From the NCBI GenBank assembly GCA_041397765.1, contig JAWKWA010000008.1:143593-207592 (forward strand): 64,000 nucleotides of DNA. Reading direction: 5' to 3'. The DNA is from JAWKWA01 sp041397765 (GTDB lineage: Bacteria; Pseudomonadota; Alphaproteobacteria; Rhizobiales; Hyphomicrobiaceae). This document shows positions 25,997-36,915 of the stretch, one piece after another. Below the pieces are notes generated by a model. That model was given only the letters and a program-made list of their open reading frames with translations. It made no database searches and was not told where the DNA came from. Made by a program: the position numbers and the translations under genes. Numbering within the stretch: the stretch's first letter is position 1; each line of letters begins with the position of its first letter.

Positions 25997-26632
25997 ATGG
26001 CCAAGGACAAGAAGCCTGCCGTCAAGGGAAGCTGGAAGGAAGGCGAGCTCGTCACGGTTCCCGCCCGCAAGGGCCGCGCCCAGCGGGTCCTGAAGGGGCA
26101 GGCGATCAAGATCATCAACACCCACGGCCACCAGGTCGTCGACACCTGGGCCTTCAGCGCCGAGGACCCGACCGAGTTCATGTCGATGGAGCATCTGCGC
26201 CCGACGCTCGGCACCATTTTTCCGAGGAAAGGCCACTACCTCACCTCGAACCGCCGCCGGCCGATCCTCTTCTTCGAGGAGGACACTTCGCCGGGCGTCC
26301 ACGACACGCTGCTCGCAGCCTGCGACGACTATCGCTACGGCCTGCTCGGCTGCAAGGAGTACCACGACAACTGCACCGACAACCTGCACGCCGCCATGCG
26401 CGCCATCGGCATGCGCGCGCCCGAGACGCCGTCGCCGCTCAATCTGTGGATGAACATCCCCGTCGCCGCCGACGGATCGACGGAGTTCGCCGAGCCCGTC
26501 TCCAAGGCCGGCGACTATGTCATCCTGCGCGCCGAGATGGACGTCATCGTCGTCATGTCGAACTGCCCGCAGGACATTCTCGTCATCAACAAGGGCAAGA
26601 CCGTCGAGACGCATTATCGGGTCCTCACCTGA
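25997..26632 (+). CDS. DUF1989 / urea-carboxylase-associated family protein
   Basis: 211 residues. The conserved blocks are typical of DUF1989: GQAIKIINTHGHQVVDTWAF, then HLRPTLG, a central ACDDYRYGLLGC and CTDNLHAAM, and a C-terminal MSNCPQD with candidate metal-binding Cys/His. Members include the urea-amidolyase-associated proteins, and a role in breakdown of nitrogen compounds is suspected but unproven. The M20 amidohydrolase 57 bases downstream supports that. The start is the ATG at 25997 with GGAAG close by; the longer frame lacks homology. Confidence 0.8.
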   Translation: MAKDKKPAVKGSWKEGELVTVPARKGRAQRVLKGQAIKIINTHGHQVVDTWAFSAEDPTEFMSMEHLRPTLGTIFPRKGHYLTSNRRRPILFFEEDTSPGVHDTLLAACDDYRYGLLGCKEYHDNCTDNLHAAMRAIGMRAPETPSPLNLWMNIPVAADGSTEFAEPVSKAGDYVILRAEMDVIVVMSNCPQDILVINKGKTVETHYRVLT

Positions 26633-26689
26633 CCCGCCCCGAGCCGCTCCACTGCCGACCGCCCATCCGCCGCTGACGCGAGAGAAGAC

Positions 26690-27934
26690 ATGGCCCTCCA
26701 GAACCTCACCATCGACGCCAGACGCCTCTGGGACAGCCTGATGGAGACGGCCCGCATCGGCGGCACGCCGAAGGGCGGCATCCGCCGCCTGACGCTGACC
26801 GACGAGGATCGCCGGGTCCGCGACTGGTTCAAGGCGGCCTGCGAGGCGCTGGGCTGCGAGGTGCGCGTCGATTCCATGGGCAACATGTTCGCGGTCCGGC
26901 CCGGCCGCGACAACACGCTGCCGGCCATCGCCATGGGCTCGCATCTCGACACCCAGCCGACCGGCGGCAAGTTCGACGGCGTGCTCGGCGTTCTCGGCGG
27001 TCTCGAGGCGCTGCGCACCCTGCAACAGTCCGGCTACGAGACCAACGCGCCGGTCATGCTCGTCAACTGGACCAACGAGGAGGGCTCGCGCTTCGCCCCG
27101 GCCATGGTCTCCTCGGGCGTCTATGCCGGCGCCTTCGACCAGGATTTCGCCTATTCCCGCACCGACCGCGAGGGCAAGCGCTTCGGCGACGAGCTGGCGG
27201 CCATCGGCTACCGGGGAGCGGAGCCCGTCGGCTCGATCCGCTTCGGCGCCATGTTCGAGCTCCACATCGAGCAGGGCCCGATCCTGGAAGCCGAGGACCG
27301 CATGATCGGCATCGTCACCGGCGTCCAGGGCATGCGCTGGTACGAGCTGACCGTCCACGGCCAGGAGGCGCACACCGGCGCGACACCCATGCCGATGCGC
27401 AAGAACGCGCTCGTCGGCGCCGCCCGCCTCGTCGATCGCATCGACCGCCTCGGCCTCGACAACCTGCCGGGCGCGGCGACGGTCGGCCTCCTGGAGGTCC
27501 GCCCCAACAGCCGCAACGTCGGTCCCGGCGAGGTGTTCTTCTCGATCGACCTGCGCCATCCCGTCGAGAGCGAGATCGGGCGGCTGGAGGCGGAGATGAT
27601 GCGCTTCGTGCCCGAGATCATCGACCCGCTCGGCCTCACCTACGAGCTGACGCGGATCTGGCACCAGCCGGTCGTCGAGTTCGATCCCGCCTGCATCGAC
27701 TGCGTGCGCGCCGGCGCCGAGCGGGCCGGGCTCTCGGCCCGTGAGATCGTCTCGGGCGCGGGCCACGACGCGGCCTACGTCTCGCGGGTGGTGCCGACCA
27801 CCATGATCTTCGTTCCCTGCCTCGGCGGCCTCAGCCATAACGAGGCGGAATCGACCAAGCCGGAGGAATGCGCGGCGGGAGCCCAGGTGCTCCTCAATGC
27901 GGTTCTGGAGTACGATCGCCGCGTCAATGGCTGA
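26690..27934 (+). CDS. M20 Zn-dependent amidohydrolase (allantoate amidohydrolase / N-carbamoyl amino acid hydrolase type)
   Basis: 414 residues, full length. Metal-binding and catalytic blocks of the hydantoinase/carbamoylase branch are visible: GSHLDTQPTGGKFDGVLGVL (His, Asp), NEEGSRF (Glu pair), the ELHIEQGP His, HTGATPM in the dimer domain and the final LSHNEAE His. It hydrolyses N-carbamoyl- or allantoate-like C-N bonds. GAGAGAAG lies close before the ATG. Its pairing with the DUF1989 gene suggests a small ureide- or hydantoin-degrading operon. Confidence 0.88.
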   Translation: MALQNLTIDARRLWDSLMETARIGGTPKGGIRRLTLTDEDRRVRDWFKAACEALGCEVRVDSMGNMFAVRPGRDNTLPAIAMGSHLDTQPTGGKFDGVLGVLGGLEALRTLQQSGYETNAPVMLVNWTNEEGSRFAPAMVSSGVYAGAFDQDFAYSRTDREGKRFGDELAAIGYRGAEPVGSIRFGAMFELHIEQGPILEAEDRMIGIVTGVQGMRWYELTVHGQEAHTGATPMPMRKNALVGAARLVDRIDRLGLDNLPGAATVGLLEVRPNSRNVGPGEVFFSIDLRHPVESEIGRLEAEMMRFVPEIIDPLGLTYELTRIWHQPVVEFDPACIDCVRAGAERAGLSAREIVSGAGHDAAYVSRVVPTTMIFVPCLGGLSHNEAESTKPEECAAGAQVLLNAVLEYDRRVNG

Positions 27935-27996
27935 TTTCTGTGGGTTGATGTCGGCCTCGAACGGCGGCCCCGGACCCGTGGAAGGGCTCCAGCACC

Positions 27997-29472
27997 ATGA
28001 CTGCGCGTGTCGTCAAGGTTGAGCCTTTCGATCTCGTCGTCTTCGGCGCGACGGGCGATCTCGGCCGGCGCAAGCTCCTGCCGGCGCTCTATCATCGCGA
28101 CGCCGCCGGACAGCTCCCCGACGATGCCCGCATCATCGGCTCGGCGCGAGGGGGGCTGACCGTCCAGGCCTTCCGCGATCTCGCCGCCGCCGCCATCGCC
28201 GAGCATGTCGCCGAGGCCGACCGCGCGCCGGCTCTCCTCCGCCGGTTTCTTGCCCGCCTCGACTATGTTCAAGTCGACGCCACGAGCGAAAAGGGCTGGC
28301 CGCGCCTCGTCCAGAAGCTGAGTGGCCGCGAGGATCGCATCCGCGCCTACTATCTCGCGGTCGGCCCCGACATGTTCGCCCCGATCGCCCGACGCCTGAA
28401 GGAGGCGGGCCTTGCCGGCGACGAGGCACGCCTCATCGTCGAGAAGCCGGTCGGCCACGACCGCGCCTCCGCCAAGGCGCTCAACAAGGCACTCGCCAAG
28501 GTCTTTCCCGAGGCCAATATCTACCGGATCGATCATTATCTGGGCAAGGAGACCGTCCAGAACCTGATGGCGCTGCGCTTCGCCAATGCGCTCTTCGAGC
28601 CGGTCTGGAACTCCCGCCACGTCGATCACGTTCAGATCACAGTGGCCGAGACGGTCGGCGTCGAGGGACGTGGCGACTATTACGACCGCGCCGGCGCCAT
28701 GCGCGACATGGTGCAGAACCATCTGCTTCAGCTCCTCTGTCTGACCGCCATGGAGCCGCCGAGCCGCTTCGAGCCGGATGCGGTGCGCGACGAGAAGCTG
28801 AAGGTGTTGCGCGCGCTCGAGCCGATCGACGCGCGCAATGTCGATGCCGATGCCGTGCGCGGCCAGTATGCCGGTCACCATGGCCTTGCTGGATATGCCG
28901 AGGATGTCGGCCGCGCGTCCTCGACGACCGAGAGCTTCGTCGCCCTGAAGGTCGGGATCGGCAACTGGCGGTGGTCCGGCGCGCCCTTCTACCTGCGCAC
29001 TGGCAAGCGCCTGCGTGCGCGAATGTCCGAGATCGTCGTCGTGTTCAAGGATGTGCCTCATTCGATCTTCGCCGGTCCGAACGATGCCGTGCGCCAGAAC
29101 GTGCTGGCGATGCGCCTGCAGCCCGACGAGGGCGTGACACTGACGCTGACCATCAAGGATCCGGGGCCGGGTGGCATGCGGCTGCGCCAGGCCCCCCTCG
29201 ACATGACCTTCTCCTCGTCTCTCGGCATCGACCGGTTGCGCATGCCCGACGCCTACGAGCGCCTCGTTCTCGACGTCATACGCGGCGACCAGACGCTCTT
29301 CATGCGCCGCGACGAGGTGGAGGCAGCCTGGGCCTGGGTCGACCCGATCATCACGGCCTGGGGCGAGGCCGGCGACCGTCCGCATGCCTACGACGCCGGC
29401 AGCTCCGGTCCCGCCGAGGCGCTGCGCCTCCTCCATCGCGACAACCGCCGCTGGCGGGAGATCGAGGCATGA
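27997..29472 (+). CDS. zwf: Glucose-6-phosphate 1-dehydrogenase
   Basis: 491 residues, the usual length. The NADP-binding GATGDLGRRKLLPAL and the substrate signature RIDHYLGKE with catalytic His/Lys are present, and the C-terminal beta-alpha domain is complete. It oxidises glucose-6-phosphate to 6-phosphogluconolactone. AAGGG lies ten bases before the ATG. It overlaps pgl as ATGA, and edd and eda follow, giving the complete Entner-Doudoroff entry route in one run. Confidence 0.97.
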   Translation: MTARVVKVEPFDLVVFGATGDLGRRKLLPALYHRDAAGQLPDDARIIGSARGGLTVQAFRDLAAAAIAEHVAEADRAPALLRRFLARLDYVQVDATSEKGWPRLVQKLSGREDRIRAYYLAVGPDMFAPIARRLKEAGLAGDEARLIVEKPVGHDRASAKALNKALAKVFPEANIYRIDHYLGKETVQNLMALRFANALFEPVWNSRHVDHVQITVAETVGVEGRGDYYDRAGAMRDMVQNHLLQLLCLTAMEPPSRFEPDAVRDEKLKVLRALEPIDARNVDADAVRGQYAGHHGLAGYAEDVGRASSTTESFVALKVGIGNWRWSGAPFYLRTGKRLRARMSEIVVVFKDVPHSIFAGPNDAVRQNVLAMRLQPDEGVTLTLTIKDPGPGGMRLRQAPLDMTFSSSLGIDRLRMPDAYERLVLDVIRGDQTLFMRRDEVEAAWAWVDPIITAWGEAGDRPHAYDAGSSGPAEALRLLHRDNRRWREIEA

Positions 29473-30167
29473 CGGTCGACATCGTCGAGGCGGTCGATCT
29501 CGACACCGGTGGAAGGTGGCTCGCCGCCGCTGTCGCATCGCAACTTCGCCGTGCGCTGAGGGCGCGCGGGCTTGCCACGCTGGCGCTGCCCGGAGGCCGA
29601 ACACCAACCTCTTTCATCACGGCCCTCGGCCAGCAGCCGCTCGATTGGGCGCCGGTGGTGATCACGCTGACCGACGAGCGTTTCGTGCCGGTCGCCGACC
29701 CGCTTTCGAACGAGACCATGGTACGCTCGGCACTCGGCGGCACGCCGGCCGCCGCCCGTCTCGTCGGCCTGCGCGGCCGGGCCGCGACGCCTGAGGAGGC
29801 GGCGGCCGAGGCCGAAGGGGCGCTTGCGGCCGCCCGCGTGCCGCCGCTCGACGTCGTCGTGCTCGGGCTGGGTACGGACGGCCACACCGCTTCGCTCTTC
29901 CCAGGCGGCGACCGTCTCGCCGAGGCTCTGTCGCTGGACTGCCGGGCGATCGTGCTGCCGATGCGGGCACCGGGCGTCGCTGAGCCGCGTCTCACCTTGT
30001 CGGCGGCCGCCCTTAAGGGTGCCGCGGCGCGCTTTCTCCTGATCTCGGGTGCCGAGAAGCGCCGCACGCTGCAGCGCGCGCTCGAGGACGGACCGGCCGA
30101 GGAGATGCCGATACGTGCGATCCTGCGCGCATCCGGCAGCCTGACCGTCGTTGCGGCCGACGCATGA
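29469..30167 (+). CDS. pgl: 6-phosphogluconolactonase
   Basis: 232 residues. The lactonase/glucosamine-isomerase fold is shown by LPGGRTPTSF, the TDERFVP strand and the signature VVVLGLGTDGHTASLFPG with the catalytic His. The start ATG (29469) overlaps the zwf stop by four bases (ATGA), so translation is coupled. It opens the lactone made by Zwf. Confidence 0.95.
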   Translation: MTVDIVEAVDLDTGGRWLAAAVASQLRRALRARGLATLALPGGRTPTSFITALGQQPLDWAPVVITLTDERFVPVADPLSNETMVRSALGGTPAAARLVGLRGRAATPEEAAAEAEGALAAARVPPLDVVVLGLGTDGHTASLFPGGDRLAEALSLDCRAIVLPMRAPGVAEPRLTLSAAALKGAAARFLLISGAEKRRTLQRALEDGPAEEMPIRAILRASGSLTVVAADA

Positions 30168-30227
30168 ACCGAGCCTCACGCGCTCGCCACGCTCCAGTTT
30201 CGAGGCCCATCCACTGGGAGGCCGACC

Positions 30228-32092
<1,865 letters not shown>

Positions 32093-32096
<4 letters not shown>

Positions 32097-32755
32097 CGGA
32101 CAAGGGCCATGCACCAAAGCCCCGCACGATCTCCGAGATCCTAGCCCTCGCCCCGGTCGTGCCCGTCCTCGTCATCGACAGGACCGAGCATGCCGTTCCG
32201 CTCGCCCGGGCCCTGGTCGAGGGCGGGCTGAAGGCGCTCGAGGTGACCTTGCGCACCCGGGTCGCCCTCGACGCCTTGGAGCGCATCTCGGCCGAGGTGC
32301 CCGATGCGCTCGTCGGTGCGGGCACCGTCCTCTCCCCGTCCGACGCCGAGGCCGCCATGCGGGTCGGCGCCCGGTTCGGTGTCAGCCCCGGTCTCACCGA
32401 CGCGCTCGCTTTTTCGGCCCGCGATCATGCCTGGCCGCTGCTTCCAGGTGCGGTGACCTCGAGCGAGATCATGCACGCGATCGGCCTGGGCTTCGACCAC
32501 CTGAAGCTCTTTCCGGCCGCCGAAGTGGGCGGCCCCGGCCTCCTGAAAGCTCTGGCCGGCCCCTTTCCGCATCTTCGCTTCTGCCCGACCGGCGGCATCA
32601 CCGCCGAGACGGCATCCGACTATCTGGCCTTGCCGAACGTCGCCGCGGTCGGCGGCTCCTGGGTCGCGCCCGCCCGCCTGCTGGCAGTCGGCGACTGGCC
32701 GGCGGTCACCGAGCTCGCCCGCCGCGCCGCCGCGCTCCCGCGCAAGGGCAACTGA
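32093..32755 (+). CDS. eda: KDPG/KHG aldolase
   Basis: 220 residues of the class I aldolase trimer type. GAGTVLSPSDAE, the Schiff-base Lys in HLKLFPAA and the phosphate-binding FCPTGGIT are all present. It splits KDPG into pyruvate and glyceraldehyde-3-phosphate. Its ATG overlaps the edd stop (ATGA) and it closes the operon. It is convergent with argE, eight bases apart. Confidence 0.96.
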
Positions 32756-32763
32756 TCATCGGC

Positions 32764-33926
32764 TCAGTTCGCCTCCGCCCAGTCGCCGAGCCGGCCGAGG
32801 AAGCCGAGGCAGCGGTCGAGCTCGGAAGCGACGATGAACTCGTCGGGCGTGTGCGCCTGGGCGATGTCGCCCGGCCCGCAGATCACCGAGGGGCACCCGC
32901 CGTCCTGGAACAGCCCGGCCTCGGTGCCGTAGGAGACGGCGAAGGTCTCGTTCTGTCCGGCGAGCTTCAGGGTCAGCGACACCGCTTCCGAGCCGTCTCC
33001 CGAGAAGAAGGCCGGCACGTTGCCGGTCTCGATGGTCTCGATGCCGGCATCCTCCGCGATCGCCCGCATGCCCGGCAGACAATGGGTGGCGCCGAACTGC
33101 TCGAGCCGTGCGACCACGGGAGCGGGATCGAAACCGGGAACCCCCGCATCTCCCATCGGAACGCGCAATGCTTCGGCATGATGTTCTGCGCCCGGCCGCC
33201 CTCGATGAGGCCGACCTGCAGCGTCGTATAGCCGGGCGTGAAGCGTGGATCGGTGCTCGTCTCGCGCAGGTCCGCCTCGATGCGCGCCAGCTCGGCGATG
33301 AGCTGGCCGGCCACATGGATGGCATTGACGCCGATATGCGACATGCTCGAATGCGCCTCGCGTCCGGTCACGATCGTATTGTACCGGCTCGCACCCTTGT
33401 GCGCGTCGACTACGGTCATCACCGTCGGCTCGCCGACGATCACGACGCGCGGCTTGACGAGACGTCCGCCGAGCTCGGCGATCATCGGCCGGACGCCCGT
33501 ACAGCCGACCTCCTCGTCATAAGAAAAGGCGATGTGGACGGGCGTCTTCAGCTTGCGCGCCTTCAGGTCCGGCACCATGGCGAGCACGCAGGCGAGGAAG
33601 CCCTTCATGTCGCAGGCGCCGCGCCCGTAGAGCTTGCCGTCGCGCTCGACGAGCTTGAAGGGGTCGCTCGTCCAGCTCTGTCCGGTGACCGGCACCACGT
33701 CGGTATGGCCCGACAGCGCGATGCCCCCCGTGCTCGAAGGGCCGATGGTTGCGAAAAGACTTGCCTTCAATCCGTCGGGCGTCGGAACGAGCTGGCTCTC
33801 GATCCCATGCTCGGCGAGAAAATCTTTCACGAATTCGATGAGCGGAATATTGGATTTCGCGCTCGTCGTGTCGAAGGATACGAGCCTGGCAAGCAGCTCG
33901 CGCGCGTGCGCCGATGCGGGAAGCAA
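32764..33926 (-). pseudogene. argE: Acetylornithine deacetylase (ArgE), interrupted by one frameshift
   Basis: An M20 deacetylase whose metal-site blocks SGHTDVVPV, YGRGACDMKGF, DEEVGCTG and GEPT are all in order. After CAFRWEMRG the frame breaks: a C5 run (33141-33145, G5 on the coding strand) is one base short of the frame that then encodes VPGFDPAPVVARL to the normal end at 32764. One inserted base restores about 388 residues. The start is most likely a TTG at 33926, with CAGGAG six bases upstream; no ATG fits. The enzyme would deacetylate N-acetylornithine or a related substrate. The homopolymer site makes a sequencing error or slippage likely. Confidence 0.85.
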
Positions 33927-34042
33927 GCAGATCTCCTGCAGGATGTCTCGATGATCTTTCTCGGCCCTTCGGCCGCGACAGGCAAACGGAGCGCATATTC
34001 GCCGGCCCGTCAACCTTCGGGACCTGTCTTCGACGCAGTTCT

Positions 34043-34435
34043 TCAGTTCAGTTTTCGCACGCCGAACGGGCTGTCGAGCGAGAAGGCCGGGATGTCGATG
34101 TTGAAGAGCTCGCCCTGCGCGTCCTCCATCTGATACCAGCCGACCATGATGCCGGACGGCGTCTTCAGCGGACAGAAGCTCGTATAGGTGAAGCTCGTGC
34201 CGGGCAGGATTACCGGCTGCTCGCCGACGACGCCAGGTCCCCTCACCTCCTCCGTCACGCCGTTGGCATCGGTGATCCGCCAGGTCCGCGAGCGCAACTG
34301 CACCGCGCTTTCGCCCTGGTTGGCGATCTCGATCGTGTAGGACCAGACGAACCGGCCGCTCGCCGGTGCCGATTTCGCCGCGAGATATTCGGGCCTGACG
34401 GTGACCTCGATCGCGCGCGTGACGGCGGTGTACAT
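34043..34435 (-). CDS. apaG: ApaG protein
   Basis: 130 residues, a single ApaG (DUF525) beta-sandwich. The characteristic stretches are WSYTIEIANQGE, SRTWRITDANG and YTSFCPLKTPSGIMVGWYQM. ApaG-type folds also occur in F-box proteins and polymerase-associated factors; the bacterial protein's role (linked to Co/Mg resistance and Ap4A metabolism in enterics) is unresolved. AAGGA lies six bases before the ATG. It lies between argE and the divergent phosphatidyltransferase gene. Confidence 0.95.
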   Translation of the reverse strand: MYTAVTRAIEVTVRPEYLAAKSAPASGRFVWSYTIEIANQGESAVQLRSRTWRITDANGVTEEVRGPGVVGEQPVILPGTSFTYTSFCPLKTPSGIMVGWYQMEDAQGELFNIDIPAFSLDSPFGVRKLN

Positions 34436-34655
34436 GACGCTTCCTTCCAGTCCGTGTCCGGTCGGTCCGGCGCGGCCTTGCTCGAGCCCTCGTATCGGCC
34501 GCGTGCCGACCGAAGTCCCATACCGGCAAGCATGTCGAAAAGCCATGGCGTGCGAAAGGCCGGTCCGCGCGCTGCGGCCGGGACGCCGCTCAACATGCCG
34601 CCGTGCCTCGGCTATGGTCGAGGGCCAGTCCCTACCCGCCGACCACGGACCCCCC

Positions 34656-35261
34656 ATGCTCGATACCTTGATTCGACCACTGATCGATCCGCTCTTGAAC
34701 ACGGCCGGTCGGGCTCTGGCGCGTCTCGGCCTCGGTGCCGACGAGATGACGCTGGCGGGCTTCGTCGCCGGCCTGACGGGCGCCGTCGCGATCTGGCTCG
34801 GCGAGCCGCTCGCAGCTCTCGGTCTCATTCTCGCCAGCCGCCTCGCCGACGGCCTCGACGGCGCCATCGCCCGCGCCACCGTGCAGACCGACCGCGGCGG
34901 CTTTCTCGACATCGCCCTCGATTTCATCTTCTACGGCGCGGTGCCGCTCGCCTTCGCCTTCGCCGATCCGCATCGCAATGCCCTCGCCGCCGCCGTGCTG
35001 ATCGCCAGCTTCTATGCCAACGGTGCGGCCTTCCTCGCCTTTGCGATCTTCGCCGAGAAGCGCGGCCTCCGTACCAGCAGGCAGGGCATCAAGTCGCTCT
35101 ATTACCTCGCCGGCCTTGCCGAGGGCACCGAGACGATTCTCTTCTTCGCCCTCGTCTGCATCTATCCCGACGCCTTCCGCTGGATGGCGCTGGTCTTCGC
35201 CGGCTTCTGCACCGTGTCGGCGATCGCGCGCATCGTCTACGCTTGGCGCTCGCTGCGCTGA
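34656..35261 (+). CDS. CDP-alcohol phosphatidyltransferase family protein
   Basis: 201 residues with about six membrane helices. The CDP-alcohol motif D-G-x2-D-G-x2-A-R-x8-G-x3-D-x3-D is present across DGLDGAIARATVQTDRGGFL and the following DIALD. The enzyme would transfer a phosphatidyl group from CDP-diacylglycerol to an alcohol head group; the alcohol is not predictable. The ATG at 34656 is chosen because the transmembrane domain begins there; an ATG at 34614 is also open. It is divergent from apaG and convergent with metZ. Confidence 0.85.
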   Translation: MLDTLIRPLIDPLLNTAGRALARLGLGADEMTLAGFVAGLTGAVAIWLGEPLAALGLILASRLADGLDGAIARATVQTDRGGFLDIALDFIFYGAVPLAFAFADPHRNALAAAVLIASFYANGAAFLAFAIFAEKRGLRTSRQGIKSLYYLAGLAEGTETILFFALVCIYPDAFRWMALVFAGFCTVSAIARIVYAWRSLR

Positions 35262-35284
35262 CCCGTCGCCGGCGGCGCGCCCCG

Positions 35285-36496
35285 TCAGACCCTCGCCAGC
35301 GCCTGCTCGAGATCCTCGATCAGGTCGTCCACATGCTCGAGCCCGACCGACAGCCTGACGAGCGTCGGACCGATGCCGAGCTCGGCGCGCGCCTCCTCGC
35401 TGAGCCGCTGATGGGTGGTCGTGGCGGGATGCGTGACGAGGCTCTTGGCGTCGCCCAGATTGTTGGAGATTCGCACGATCCTGAGCGCGTTCATGAAGCG
35501 GAACGTCTCCTCTCGCCCGCCCTTGAGGTCGAAGGCGACCATCTGCCCGCCGCCCGACATCTGCCTGCGGGCGAGCGCCGCCTGCGGGTGGTCGGCGCGT
35601 CCAGGATAGAGCACGCGGGCGATGGCCGGATGCCCCGCCAGCCAGTCGGCGATCCGGCCCGCGCTTTCGCTTGCCGCCCGCACCCTGAGCGGCATGGTCT
35701 CGAGCCCCTTCAGCATCACCCAGGCATTGAACGGGCTGAGCGAGGGCCCGGTCTGGCGATGATAGTCGTGCAGGTGGTCCTTCACGAATTTCGCGCTCGA
35801 CAGCACGATGCCGCCGAGGCAGCGGCCCTGTCCGTCGATATGCTTCGTCGCGGAATAGACGACGACGTCGGCCCCGAGCGCGAGCGGCTTCTGGTAGATC
35901 GGCGTCGCGAATACGTTGTCGACGATGGTCAGCGCCCCGGCCTCGCGCGCGAGGGCGGCGACGGCGCCGATGTCGACGAGCTCGAGCGTCGGATTGGCGG
36001 GCGTCTCGAAGAACAGCACCCGCGTATTGGGCCGCACCGCCGCGCGCCAGGCCGCGTTGTCGCGCCCGTCGACCAGCGTGAAGGCGACCCCGAAGCGCGG
36101 CAGCAGCGTCTCGACCACATAGCGGCAGGAGCCGAACATCGCCCGCGCCGCGACGATATGGTCGCCCGCCTTGAGACAGGAGAGTAGCGCCGCGGTCACC
36201 GCGGCCATGCCGGTCGCCGCCGAGCGCGCATCCTCGGCGCCCTCGACGAGCTTCATCCGGTCCTCGAACATCTGGACTGTCGGATTGGCGAGGCGCGTAT
36301 ACTGGAAGCCCGGATCCTCGCCGAGGAAGCGTGCGGCCGCCTGCTCGGCCGACTGGTAGACGAAGCCCTGGGTGAGGAACAGCGCCTCCGAGGTCTCGCC
36401 CCATTGCGAGCGGGTGGTGCCGCCATGGACGAGCAGCGTTTCGGGCCTGAGGCTCGCGGCCTCGGCGGCGATCGGTTTGCGAGGGGCTTGCGTCAT
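35285..36496 (-). CDS. metZ: O-succinylhomoserine sulfhydrylase
   Basis: 403 residues of the Cys/Met PLP family. The PLP Lys is in YSATKHIDGQGR, with FQYTRLANPTV and DNVFATPIYQKPL before it. MetZ makes homocysteine from O-succinylhomoserine and sulfide. GGGAG lies eight bases before the ATG. The leader carries a SAM-II riboswitch and an intrinsic terminator, which fixes the methionine assignment and indicates SAM-dependent shut-off. A small hairpin (36511-36525) sits directly before the ribosome site. Confidence 0.95.
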   Translation of the reverse strand: MTQAPRKPIAAEAASLRPETLLVHGGTTRSQWGETSEALFLTQGFVYQSAEQAAARFLGEDPGFQYTRLANPTVQMFEDRMKLVEGAEDARSAATGMAAVTAALLSCLKAGDHIVAARAMFGSCRYVVETLLPRFGVAFTLVDGRDNAAWRAAVRPNTRVLFFETPANPTLELVDIGAVAALAREAGALTIVDNVFATPIYQKPLALGADVVVYSATKHIDGQGRCLGGIVLSSAKFVKDHLHDYHRQTGPSLSPFNAWVMLKGLETMPLRVRAASESAGRIADWLAGHPAIARVLYPGRADHPQAALARRQMSGGGQMVAFDLKGGREETFRFMNALRIVRISNNLGDAKSLVTHPATTTHQRLSEEARAELGIGPTLVRLSVGLEHVDDLIEDLEQALARV

Positions 36497-36529
36497 CGTG
36501 TGCGCTCCCGCCTGCCTCTGGCAGGCATG

Positions 36530-36569
36530 AAAAAACCCGGATCGGCCGACGCGGGGCCAAAGCCGGGTT
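36530..36569 (-). terminator. Attenuator hairpin downstream of SAM-II
   Basis: On the minus strand AACCCGG pairs with CCGGGTT, with inner GGCC/GGCC pairing, followed by a run of T. It lies between the aptamer and metZ, so SAM binding most likely favours termination here. Confidence 0.85.
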
Positions 36570-36577
36570 CGCGCACG

Positions 36578-36636
36578 GCCACTTTAGCGAGTTGTTTTAC
36601 GTGGCTGCAAGCCGGCCGGCCAAATCACCACGGTCT
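36578..36636 (-). ncRNA. SAM-II riboswitch
   Basis: The minus strand reads CCGTGGTGATTTG, then CCGGCTTGCAGCCACG and finally AAACAACTCGCTAAAG. These are the conserved segments of the SAM-II (metA) aptamer, including the pseudoknot partner sequence. It lies about 85 bases upstream of metZ, the classical position in Hyphomicrobiales. Confidence 0.95.
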
Positions 36637-36915
36637 CTCGACGCCGGGGATTAAGCGGATCGGGGGCTTCCGCGTCAAGTGCGGTTTGGTCTAGTGGAGC
36701 AGATTGGGTACCGGCGCCCGACCGGCAGCCGCCCGATTTTCAGCCACCCGGCCGACCGCCGGAGGCGCCGACGCGGCCCGGCACCGGTTGCTCGCCCGAA
36801 ACCGAACGCCCGCCGGCGATCCCCTGCGAGGGCCGCTTGTCGCGCTGGGTCAGGCGAACGCGCATATCGTCCCGGCCGCCTGCTGCCGTCCCCTGAAGAG
36901 GCAAGGAGCCCGTTC

